Shown in pieces: positions 7,461 to 13,545 of a stretch of 15,293 nucleotides of DNA. The position numbers and the translations under genes are program-made. A model generated the notes under the pieces. That model made no database searches. It worked only from the letters and a program-made list of their open reading frames with translations, and was not told the DNA's origin. The stretch comes from Deltaproteobacteria bacterium RBG_16_44_11 (GTDB lineage: Bacteria > Desulfobacterota > Syntrophia > Syntrophales > Smithellaceae). The stretch spans positions 1-15,293 of the forward strand of contig MGQN01000045.1 of NCBI GenBank assembly GCA_001797845.1. Direction: 5' to 3'. Position 1 is the stretch's first letter. Every line of letters begins with the position of its first letter.

Positions 7461-8315
7461 ACCACTTATTATGTTTATGACGACCAGAACATCATCGCCG
7501 AATATGATGAAAACAACAGATTAATTGCCAGTTACATCCACGGGCCAAATATTGACGAGCCGTTAAGTGCGGAAATCAAAAGAGACTGGATTTATTATCA
7601 CGCTGATGGACTGGGAAGTATTACTACCTTAACCAGTCACATGGGAAATGTCGTTCAAAAGTACGACTACGACTCTTTCGGCAATATGAGCCTGAAACCG
7701 CATTTTATTAAACAGCCGTTCACGTTCACCGGCAGAGAATTTGACCAAGAAACGGGATTGTATTATTATCGGGCAAGGTATTACGATGCAAAGGCAGGAC
7801 GTTTCATAACTAAAGACCCGATTGGGTTCGACGGGGGTGATGTTAACCTTTATGTTTATGTTGGAAATAATCCGGTAATCAATACAGACCCGTCTGGTTT
7901 ATTTGAAGTAAATGTTATTGAATTTGGAACAAGAAATTCTCCAACTTATGGTGCATTAGTATTCGTTGAGGGCAAATGTGATCAGTTTGTTACAGTGATG
8001 GGGAGCTCCTGGCCAAATCCAAATAATAGCAATCCAGGGATTGCGCCAGGCACTTATAGCGCTGTTTATAGCGCGACTGGTCATCGTGGTAGAACAAATG
8101 GAATTCGTCTGCGAAATGGAGGGGCAATACCAACAATTGGCCCTAATCCTGAACAAAATAATAATTGGTTTGCGACTGGTATTAATATTCATTGTGGTTA
8201 TAGTGAAACAAGCAGAGGGTCTGCTGGATGTATAACTCTTAGACCATTTACTTGTTCAGAGGTTTGGGAGATCCTAACAGAAGGTGAGACTGGTACAGTG
8301 ACATTAAAAAGATAA
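7461..8315 (+). CDS. Orphan RHS fragment with a second L,D-transpeptidase-like toxin (module 5)
   Basis: Homology starts at codon 7461 (TTYYVYDDQN), immediately after an in-frame TGA at 7458. There is no plausible start before the ATG at 7641, which is internal (SHMGN). This is the shortest full module: it begins just past the acidic insert. The core ends RDPIGFDGGD-type (here KDPIGF) and TDPSGL, a canonical cleavage site. The ~130-residue toxin domain contains PGTYSAVYS, GINIHCGYS (His at base 8190) and GSAGCITL (Cys at base 8229), a His-x-Gly then S-x-G-C-I pattern of L,D-transpeptidase-like folds. The sequence around the motif is unrelated to module 3's toxin, so these are two separate families with the same apparent catalytic layout. 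The stop is 21 bases before the immunity gene. Confidence 0.8.
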   Translation, partial: TTYYVYDDQNIIAEYDENNRLIASYIHGPNIDEPLSAEIKRDWIYYHADGLGSITTLTSHMGNVVQKYDYDSFGNMSLKPHFIKQPFTFTGREFDQETGLYYYRARYYDAKAGRFITKDPIGFDGGDVNLYVYVGNNPVINTDPSGLFEVNVIEFGTRNSPTYGALVFVEGKCDQFVTVMGSSWPNPNNSNPGIAPGTYSAVYSATGHRGRTNGIRLRNGGAIPTIGPNPEQNNNWFATGINIHCGYSETSRGSAGCITLRPFTCSEVWEILTEGETGTVTLKR

Positions 8316-8336
8316 TGACAAGATTAGGAGTAGTTT

Positions 8337-8813
8337 ATGATGAATAAAAACATTATGATACTATTTATTTCATTATTTTCATTTTTCTTTTTGTTTAGCT
8401 GCTGTAAAAATTCTGATGCGGATAGTAGACTCTTGTATCTAAAAAATAACTTTAATAAGTTATATCAAAACGACTACAAGCAATTTTGGCAGATACTCGC
8501 AGAAGCAGAAAAAAATGCGGTTAATTGCCAATCCACTAGTGATACAGTTGCTTTTCTAAAACTCATCGAGATAGATAGCACTGGTGTTGAGTTTATTGAA
8601 TACTTTAGCGAAGTAATAGAAAAATTGTGTATTGAAAATCCTAAATGCTTTCTTGATGCATTATCGAATCTTGACAGTAGCGCAATCACTCGAATAGTGA
8701 AGAGATTAAAAACGCCTCTATTTCTCGACAGCAAAGACATAGATGCTGTCTTTAATAAAAACAAAAGCGTTAAAAAATATGATGCAGTCATGAAAGAATA
8801 CTTTAGAAAATAA
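8337..8813 (+). CDS. Putative immunity lipoprotein of module 5
   Basis: 158 residues. TAGGAG ends 6 bases before the ATG at 8337, a good ribosome site. A strongly hydrophobic N-terminus runs to FLFSC, a lipobox with Cys 22. The mature protein looks all-helical (FLKLIEIDSTGVEFIEYF, CFLDALSNLDSSAITRIV). Like the module 3 immunity candidate it is helical and paired with an L,D-transpeptidase-like toxin, but I see no clear sequence similarity. Role inferred from position, lipid anchor and size. Confidence 0.7.
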   Translation: MMNKNIMILFISLFSFFFLFSCCKNSDADSRLLYLKNNFNKLYQNDYKQFWQILAEAEKNAVNCQSTSDTVAFLKLIEIDSTGVEFIEYFSEVIEKLCIENPKCFLDALSNLDSSAITRIVKRLKTPLFLDSKDIDAVFNKNKSVKKYDAVMKEYFRK

Positions 8814-8820
8814 TTATAGG

Positions 8821-8841
8821 AACCATATCACTTAATTATTA
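8821..8841. repeat. Module-boundary motif, copy 4
   Basis: AACCATATCACTTAATTATTA, immediately before an RHS scrap. The boundary reads ATTATT-AAAC-TACTTATTACG, matching module 5's ATTATT-GAAC-CACTTATTATG. Confidence 0.6.
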
Positions 8842-8842
8842 A

Positions 8843-8887
8843 ACTACTTATTACGTCTATGATGGCCAGAACATCATCGCGGAATAT
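8843..8887 (+). pseudogene. RHS remnant, 15 codons (module 6 scrap)
   Basis: The frame encodes TTYYVYDGQNIIAEY, the same RHS position at which module 5 starts. A TAA lies directly upstream and the homology stops at 8887, where another boundary-motif copy begins. It is too short to function and looks like what was left after a module was deleted. Confidence 0.75.
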
Positions 8888-8894
8888 TATGTGA

Positions 8895-8915
8895 GAATTC
8901 CTATACTTAATTATT
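8895..8915. repeat. Module-boundary motif, copy 5
   Basis: GAATTC, then CTATACTTAATTATT. It closes the RHS array on its right side. Confidence 0.6.
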
Positions 8916-8923
8916 GCGGCGGG

Positions 8924-8957
8924 CCGCCTCAAAGGCGGGGGGTAATCGGGGTCGCAT
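8924..8957. repeat. REP-like GC-rich hairpin and GGGGTCGCAT motif
   Basis: CCGCCT-CAA-AGGCGG is a perfect 6-bp stem with a 3-base loop at 8924-8938, embedded in a GC-rich run. GGGGTCGCAT follows at 8948-8957, inverted relative to 5626-5635. The stretch from 8958 to 9040 holds nothing else I can name. Confidence 0.5.
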
Positions 8958-9043
8958 CTTTACTCTTGACAATTGACCATTAACAGTCTCTCAAACACTT
9001 ATCAACTCTGGTCACCACTATCGTTTTTTCAATAATTATCTGC

Positions 9044-9072
9044 TTGACGTTTAACGCGTAGCGTTATATTAT
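9044..9072 (+). promoter_or_regulatory. higBA promoter with palindromic operator
   Basis: TTGACG (9044-9049), 17 bases, TATTAT (9067-9072). Between the boxes, TAACGC-GTA-GCGTTA (9052-9066) is a perfect inverted repeat, placed where a HigA antitoxin dimer would block polymerase. Autoregulation by HigA is known for this family; the site assignment is inference. Confidence 0.6.
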
Positions 9073-9077
9073 ACATC

Positions 9078-9356
9078 ATGATTAAATCTTTCCATTGTAA
9101 GGACACTCAGGCTTTATTTGAGGGAAAATGCCCGCGTAGATTTAAAGCCATTGCCAATACCGCGGAACGAAAGCTTCAAATGCTGGACAATGCATGCGCG
9201 CTGAAAGATTTGCGTATGCCGCCGGGTAACCGGCTTGAAACCTTGAGCGGTAAGCTCAAAGGCTTCTTTAGTATACGCATTAACGACCAATGGCGATTAT
9301 GTTTTCGCTTCGTTAATGGCGATGCTTTTGATGTGGAAATAATAGATTATCATTGA
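9078..9356 (+). CDS. higB: HigB-type toxin, RelE/ParE superfamily
   Basis: 92 residues, the usual size. It shows the HigB hallmarks: a central NRLETLSGKLKGFFSIRIN and a C-terminal NDQWRLCFRF followed by VEIIDYH. HigB toxins are ribosome-dependent mRNA endonucleases. As is typical for hig loci, the toxin precedes the antitoxin. The promoter lies directly upstream. The system sits between the RHS array and the conserved backbone, where it may stabilise the accessory region; that last point is inference. Confidence 0.92.
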   Translation: MIKSFHCKDTQALFEGKCPRRFKAIANTAERKLQMLDNACALKDLRMPPGNRLETLSGKLKGFFSIRINDQWRLCFRFVNGDAFDVEIIDYH

Positions 9357-9368
9357 GGAGACAGTATT

Positions 9369-9674
9369 ATGACCATAAAAAATAAAATGCGTCCGATTCA
9401 CCCCGGCGAAATATTACGGGAAGAATTTATTGCACCGTTGGGATTAAGCGCTCACGCTTTGGCGATGGAGCTTAAAGTACCGGCGCCGCGTATTAATGAT
9501 ATTGTGCGTGAACGCCGTGCCATTACACCGGATACCGCGCTGAGGTTGGCACGCTATTTTGGAACGACAGCGCAGTTTTGGCTTAATCTGCAAACTAGTT
9601 ATGATCTGAAAATTACAGAAAAAACCATTGGGTCAAAAATATCAGACGAAGTTCATACACGGCTTGTTGCTTAG
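9369..9674 (+). CDS. higA: HigA-type antitoxin, XRE-family regulator
   Basis: 101 residues. MRPIHPGEILREEFIAPLGLS opens a helix-turn-helix domain (recognition region about LKVPAPRINDIVRERRAI), ending in ARYFGTTAQFWLNLQ, a signature of HigA. It binds and neutralises HigB and represses the shared promoter. GAGGAG overlaps the higB stop codon and lies ~9 bases before the ATG. The gap between the genes is 12 bases, so they form one operon. Confidence 0.93.
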   Translation: MTIKNKMRPIHPGEILREEFIAPLGLSAHALAMELKVPAPRINDIVRERRAITPDTALRLARYFGTTAQFWLNLQTSYDLKITEKTIGSKISDEVHTRLVA

Positions 9675-9739
9675 AAGCAATTTCGGAAATACATAATATG
9701 CCCTGCACTACACTTGACTAAAATAACTAAAGCTTCTGG

Positions 9740-9780
9740 ATTCCGGCCTTCGTAACCTAAAGGTCATCTACGACCGGAAT
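9740..9780. repeat. Imperfect palindrome with core ACCTAAAGGT (copy 1)
   Basis: Nested arms: ATTCCGG/CCGGAAT, CGTA/TACG and ACCT/AGGT around an AA loop. It may serve as a bidirectional terminator between the convergent higA and YkgJ-type genes. The core recurs at 10560-10569. Confidence 0.55.
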
Positions 9781-9799
9781 AACTAATAAGATAAACTGC

Positions 9800-10132
9800 T
9801 TATTTCTTATTGAGCCGGTTGATTTTCCATTGAGGGCACAGCTCCGACGATCCCGGCTGATACTCACGGCAAACCAGGGGCCTTGTCTCGTAAATGGAGC
9901 AGCGCAACTCTTTTCCCACATTGTACAGGAAAGGGCATTCTCGCGGATAATCGCCGGTTTCGGTGGAAATCATGCGATCTCCCGCCCAAACAAGATGGCG
10001 GTATTCAATGATGCTCAGGATGTCATACCTTTTTTCGGCGCGCCAGCGGTCATAATCCTCTTCTCGGGCATAGGCAGTCAAATCGACGAAACAACACTTG
10101 CCGCACCGCAGGCAGGAAAGCGGCTCTTCCAT
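9800..10132 (-). CDS. YkgJ family cysteine-cluster protein
   Basis: 110 residues, probably cytoplasmic: no signal peptide or membrane segment. The N-terminal CLRCGKCC (C7, C10, C13, C14) and later Cys 66 (ECPFL), 78 (RCSIYETRP), 88 (VCREY) and 99 are the conserved pattern of the YkgJ / CxxCxxCC family, thought to bind iron or zinc (some members relate to flagellin N-methylase). The actual biochemical role is unknown. Only a weak ribosome site (GAAAG) precedes the ATG. It lies downstream of, and on the same strand as, tRNA-Leu, with its own possible promoter. Confidence 0.88.
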   Translation of the reverse strand: MEEPLSCLRCGKCCFVDLTAYAREEDYDRWRAEKRYDILSIIEYRHLVWAGDRMISTETGDYPRECPFLYNVGKELRCSIYETRPLVCREYQPGSSELCPQWKINRLNKK

Positions 10133-10159
10133 AATTTTTTTCTTTCTGTTTCGGGGAAC

Positions 10160-10188
10160 ATTTCATTAAAAGGGAAATAAGTAGTCAA
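10160..10188 (-). promoter_or_regulatory. Possible promoter of the YkgJ-type gene
   Basis: On the minus strand TTGACT, 17 bases, TGAAAT. It lies about 28 bases upstream of the ATG. Confidence 0.4.
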
Positions 10189-10216
10189 ATACTGAAATAT
10201 TATTTTTCTTCATAAC

Positions 10217-10303
10217 TGGTGCCGGAGGTCGGAATCGAACCGACATGTCCTTGCGAACGGGGGATTTTGAGTCCCCTGCGTCTACCAGTTTCACCACTCC
10301 GGC
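10217..10303 (-). tRNA. tRNA-Leu(CAA)
   Basis: Read on the minus strand it starts GCCGGAG, pairing with CTCCGGC, followed by A and an encoded CCA. It has a D-arm (TGGTAGACGC), an anticodon stem GGGGA/TCCCC around loop CTCAAAA (anticodon CAA), a long variable arm (GTTCGCAAGGAC, class II, as leucine requires) and T-arm GTCGG/CCGAC around TTCGATT. Length is 87 bases. Confidence 0.96.
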
Positions 10304-10313
10304 ACGGGCAGCG

Positions 10314-10341
10314 ATTATATAGTCGGCGGAAAGAAAGTCAA
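10314..10341 (-). promoter_or_regulatory. tRNA-Leu promoter
   Basis: On the minus strand TTGACT, 16 bases, TATAAT (a consensus -10). It ends 10 bases before the mature tRNA 5' end, so transcription would start a few bases upstream of the tRNA. Confidence 0.75.
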
Positions 10342-10352
10342 GCTAAAATCTG

Positions 10353-10380
10353 TTGACAAGCCTTTGAGGCGCGTGTTAAG
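10353..10380 (+). promoter_or_regulatory. tRNA-Ala promoter
   Basis: A perfect -35 TTGACA (10353-10358), then 16 bases and GTTAAG, followed by a GC-rich GGGGGC discriminator as at stable-RNA promoters. The -10 box is weak. Confidence 0.5.
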
Positions 10381-10408
10381 GGGGCTGCACAAATCAGCAA
10401 AGATAATC

Positions 10409-10484
10409 GGGGCTGTAGCTCAGCTGGGAGAGCGCTTGAATGGCATTCAAGAGGCCAGCGGTTCGATCCCGCTCAGCTCCACCA
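10409..10484 (+). tRNA. tRNA-Ala(GGC)
   Basis: 76 bases with acceptor GGGGCTG/CAGCTCC (one G-U pair), D-arm GCTCAGCTGGGAGAGC, anticodon stem CTTGA/TCAAG around ATGGCAT (anticodon GGC), T-arm with GGTTCGATCCC and encoded ACCA end. It is divergent from tRNA-Leu. Confidence 0.96.
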
Positions 10485-10491
10485 ATTGGAT

Positions 10492-10526
10492 AAGGGAAGA
10501 ATCACATAGTGATGCTTCCCTTTTTT
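10492..10526 (+). terminator. Rho-independent terminator after tRNA-Ala
   Basis: AAGGGAAG pairs with CTTCCCTT, with a further ATCAC/GTGAT stem inside around ATA, followed by TTTT. This is a long, strong stem with a T-run 8 bases after the tRNA. Confidence 0.88.
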
Positions 10527-10537
10527 AATGAGACTTG

Positions 10538-10583
10538 GGTTTCAGAAACGAAGTGAACAACCTAAAGGTCACACGCTGAAACC
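10538..10583. repeat. Imperfect palindrome with core ACCTAAAGGT (copy 2)
   Basis: Outer arms GGTTTCAG/CTGAAACC, inner GTGA/TCAC and the same ACCT-AA-AGGT core as 9755-9764. The outer arms differ from copy 1, so the core is conserved while the arms diverge with their pairing kept. Confidence 0.55.
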
Positions 10584-10596
10584 TGCTAGTCGAATT

Positions 10597-10622
10597 ATCC
10601 CGCGAGCGAAGCGAGTAGGGAT
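10597..10622 (-). terminator. Possible hairpin downstream of the PpiD-like gene
   Basis: ATCCC/GGGAT arms flank a CGAGCGAAGCGAG run just after the stop of the minus-strand gene. There is no clear T-run, so it may be just a repeat. Confidence 0.3.
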
Positions 10623-10628
10623 TAATGC

Positions 10629-12227
10629 CTATAAATCCTTTGCTTCTCGTTTAATATTAATTCGTTTCCCCTTGATCATGGCTGCTTTATTGCCTTCCAG
10701 CCATGATTGCATAGCTTCTTCCCGTTTAATGGATGTCAATATTTTTTTATAAGCGTCCTTTTTTGTCTCAAAATCTTTCATGTCCAGCTTGCTGACGTCC
10801 TTGAGCTTTAAAATGATATAGGTATTATTAATATTGAGCGGGCTTTCCGCGTAGGGTTTCCCGGCGGAAAGCTGATAAAGAGTTTCGGCCGCGTCCCGGC
10901 TAAATCCCAACTTGGGAATAGCCGCACCCGGCATAAAGAATCCCGTTTCATTAACTTTTAATCCTTTTTCGCGCACAACTTTATCGAACGGTTCTCCCGC
11001 TTTTAGCCGGTCTGATATTTCCTGAGCTTCTTTAGCGGCCAGTCGATTCGTTTCGTTTTCTATAAAATGTTTTTTAACTTCGCTTTCAATATCCTTTAAT
11101 TGCGGTAAATAAGCCGGCTTTTTATCGATGACTTTCAAAAGATAATAGCCGTTTTCAGCAACAAAGATTTTGCTGATCTCGTTTTTTTGTAAATCCATAA
11201 GTTCGGCGGCAAAATCTTTGATGGAGACAAATTCCTTCGGTGGCTTATTGAGGGGGAAAAAGTCCAAATTGCTAATTTTCAGGTTGTTTTTATTGCTGTA
11301 TTCTTCGAAATTGTCTTCCTGATATATAACGTTACGCGCTTTCTTTACTTCCGTATAGGCGCTTTGCATTCCCCTGGTTTTCTTGAATCCTTTGATGATG
11401 TCATTTTTTACATCGGCCAGCGCTAATTGTTTGCCATCCTTTTTCCTGTATTTGTCTCTGTTAAGATTGTAATAATCACGAATATCGGCATCGCTGATGC
11501 CGGCGGGTGAAAACGCTTCACTGGAAAAATATAAATATTTGATTTTGACCTGTTCGGGACGCCGAAACAAATTGCTGTTGCTGCTTAAATAGTTTCCCAG
11601 TTGTGCTGATGTCGGGGTAATTTTTTGTCTTACATTCTGGCCAGAAATCTGCACAAAATTAACGTTGATTTTTTGATTTTGCAAGACGTACAGGTCGTAA
11701 ATTTCCCGCTCGGAAACCTTAATCCCTTCACGGACGATTGACTCAATTTTTGCGGCCATCAGGTTAACTTTTTGCAGGGCTTCGAAATCTTCCGCGGATA
11801 CCCTATTATAGCGGAGCATTTGACGGTATTTACGCTCATCAAAGACACCGTCTGTTTGTAATGCCGGCATATACAGAATTATATTTTTTAATTCCTCATC
11901 GGATACCTGCACCTTTAAGTCAGCGGCCTTAGAAATAATGACATGCCGGCTAATCAGGCTATTATATGCCCTTTGTTTGAGATTCAATTGTTTGAGTATC
12001 TCCGGAGAAAGATTCGCGCCATAGCGTTGTCTCACCATATCCAATAATTTTTCATATTCTTCGCGAAATTCAGCTTCGTTAATTGTTCTCCCGTCAATGA
12101 TAGCTATAACAGACGCTGTTTGGCTGCCTCTGTTGGAACCAAAGTAAAGAACAAAGACGATAATAATGATGGCAATAATGGAAAGCATGAACCAGCCACG
12201 TGCATGTTTGCGAAAAAATTTCAGCAT
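10629..12227 (-). CDS. ppiD: PpiD-like inner-membrane periplasmic chaperone (SurA-N domain)
   Basis: 532 residues. A short cytoplasmic N-terminus (MLKFFRKHARGW) is followed by one membrane segment (~12-30), anchoring a periplasmic domain. Residues ~40-200 match the SurA-type N-terminal chaperone fold (VIAIIDGRTINEAEFREEYE; LKVQVSDEELKNII; TDGVFDERKYRQML). Later, KNEISKIFVAENGYYLLKV looks like the last strands of a parvulin domain, but I cannot find the usual GGDLG-type segment, so prolyl-isomerase activity may be lost and the protein may act only as a chaperone. GAGGTGAG lies 5 bases before the ATG. It is divergent from mreB. PpiD helps newly exported proteins fold at the Sec translocon. Confidence 0.85.
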   Translation of the reverse strand: MLKFFRKHARGWFMLSIIAIIIIVFVLYFGSNRGSQTASVIAIIDGRTINEAEFREEYEKLLDMVRQRYGANLSPEILKQLNLKQRAYNSLISRHVIISKAADLKVQVSDEELKNIILYMPALQTDGVFDERKYRQMLRYNRVSAEDFEALQKVNLMAAKIESIVREGIKVSEREIYDLYVLQNQKINVNFVQISGQNVRQKITPTSAQLGNYLSSNSNLFRRPEQVKIKYLYFSSEAFSPAGISDADIRDYYNLNRDKYRKKDGKQLALADVKNDIIKGFKKTRGMQSAYTEVKKARNVIYQEDNFEEYSNKNNLKISNLDFFPLNKPPKEFVSIKDFAAELMDLQKNEISKIFVAENGYYLLKVIDKKPAYLPQLKDIESEVKKHFIENETNRLAAKEAQEISDRLKAGEPFDKVVREKGLKVNETGFFMPGAAIPKLGFSRDAAETLYQLSAGKPYAESPLNINNTYIILKLKDVSKLDMKDFETKKDAYKKILTSIKREEAMQSWLEGNKAAMIKGKRINIKREAKDL

Positions 12228-12328
12228 AAACTCACCTCGAAAGAATAATGACTTTAAATAATACCAACCAAAACTTCCACGTTTCTATTACAGTCATCTG
12301 TAAAATGCAAATATAATTTAAAAAGGCG

Positions 12329-12357
12329 TTGATTAGGGCTGGGAAATACGGTATAGA
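12329..12357 (+). promoter_or_regulatory. mreB operon promoter
   Basis: TTGATT (12329-12334), 17 bases, TATAGA (12352-12357), 57 bases upstream of the mreB ATG. A TATAAT at 12312-12317 could be an alternative -10 with a poor -35. The 187-base gap holds the divergent control regions of the PpiD-like gene and mreB. Confidence 0.5.
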
Positions 12358-12414
12358 AAAAAACTCTGTGGGAAAGGAAATTTATATCAAATGGATAAAA
12401 AGACTGGAGGATAA

Positions 12415-13452
12415 ATGCTGTTCGATTATATTTTGGGGCAATTTTCCAATGACCTGGCGATAGATCTCGGCACAGCCAATACCCTGGTTTTTGTTAAGGG
12501 TAAGGGAATAGTTTTAAATGAGCCTTCTGTTGTAGCCGTGCACCAGGACGCAAGAGGAATAAAAAAGATACTTGCTGTGGGCAATGAAGCTAAAGTCATG
12601 CTGGGACGCACGCCGGGCAATATTATGGCCATTAGGCCGATGCGCGACGGCGTTATTGCCGATTTCGATGTAACGGAAGCAATGCTGAAGTATTTTATTT
12701 TATCCGTTCATAACCGCAAGTCTTTGGTCCGTCCCCGGATTATTATCGCTGTGCCGTCGGGAATAACTCAGGTAGAAAGACGCGCTGTAAGAGAAACAGT
12801 GGAATCAGCCGGAGCCAGGGAAATTTATATCATTGAAGAGCCGATGGCCGCGGCGATCGGTGCCGGTTTGCCCATCTCGGAACCAACAAGTTCCATGGTG
12901 GTTGATATTGGTGGAGGAACAACAGAGGTCGCCGTTATTTCTCTATCCGGCATTGTCTATTCAAAATCAGTAAAAGTTGCCGGTGATAAAATTGATGAGG
13001 CGATTATTCAGTATATGAAACGCAAATACAATTTACTCATCGGGGAAAGAACAGCTGAAGCTATCAAATATGATCTCGGCTGCGCTTACCCTCTCGAAGA
13101 AATTAAAATTGGTGATGTAAAAGGGCGCGATTTAATTGCGGGAATTCCCAAAATAATCGAAAGTAATTCGGAAGAAATCAGAGAAGCCATTAACGAGCCG
13201 CTTACTTTAATCGTCGACGCGATTAAAGACGCTTTGGAAAATTCTCCGCCGGAACTCGCCGGTGATATTGTTGACCGGGGCATCGTGCTTACGGGCGGCG
13301 GAGCTCTTTTGCAAAACATTGACGTCCTAATTCGAGAAGAAACCGGCTTACCTATAACTATCGCTGATGATCCTCTTTCTGCCGTAGTCAGAGGTGCGGG
13401 CATGGCCCTGGATCAACTTGAAGTGCTTAAAGAGATTGCTGTCCAAACATAG
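12415..13452 (+). CDS. mreB: Rod-shape-determining protein MreB, bacterial actin
   Basis: 345 residues, full length. It has the actin/Hsp70 ATP-binding motifs: phosphate-1 AIDLGTANT (from residue 15), phosphate-2 VDIGGGTTEVAV (from 163) and adenosine motif LTGGGALLQN (from 292), plus IIEEPMAAAIGAG. An N-terminal MLFDYILGQF segment probably binds the membrane. MreB filaments position the elongation machinery for lateral cell-wall synthesis. GGAGG lies 4 bases before the ATG. It is the first gene of mreBCD-mrdA. Confidence 0.98.
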   Translation: MLFDYILGQFSNDLAIDLGTANTLVFVKGKGIVLNEPSVVAVHQDARGIKKILAVGNEAKVMLGRTPGNIMAIRPMRDGVIADFDVTEAMLKYFILSVHNRKSLVRPRIIIAVPSGITQVERRAVRETVESAGAREIYIIEEPMAAAIGAGLPISEPTSSMVVDIGGGTTEVAVISLSGIVYSKSVKVAGDKIDEAIIQYMKRKYNLLIGERTAEAIKYDLGCAYPLEEIKIGDVKGRDLIAGIPKIIESNSEEIREAINEPLTLIVDAIKDALENSPPELAGDIVDRGIVLTGGGALLQNIDVLIREETGLPITIADDPLSAVVRGAGMALDQLEVLKEIAVQT

Positions 13453-13545
13453 AAACGGCTGTTTATAAAATGCTTTTGCATATCTTCGTTTCTCGTAATC
13501 AGTTCTTGACGCGGATTTATGATTATTTTCTTAATTAGGTAAAAA

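Noticed and set aside
1..8900. CRISPR-like array, suggested by regularly recurring similar blocks
   Set aside because: The repeats are long protein-coding RHS segments with gene-sized unique stretches between them, not short repeats with spacers.
9830..10180. Plus-strand open frame of 116 codons
   Set aside because: It is antisense to the cysteine-cluster gene, whose CxxCxxCC pattern is clearly real.
10217..10484. tRNA genes as an integration site for the accessory region
   Set aside because: I see no integrase gene and no duplicated tRNA 3' end on the RHS side, so there is no evidence of tRNA-targeted integration.
10528..10752. Plus-strand open frame of 74 codons
   Set aside because: It runs through a palindromic repeat and into the 3' end of the PpiD-like gene on the other strand, with no ribosome site or recognisable protein.
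13506..13534. Possible promoter before mreC (TTGACG, then TCTTAA)
   Set aside because: The -35 is good, but the -10 at the right spacing matches at only three of six positions. mreC is most simply transcribed with mreB.
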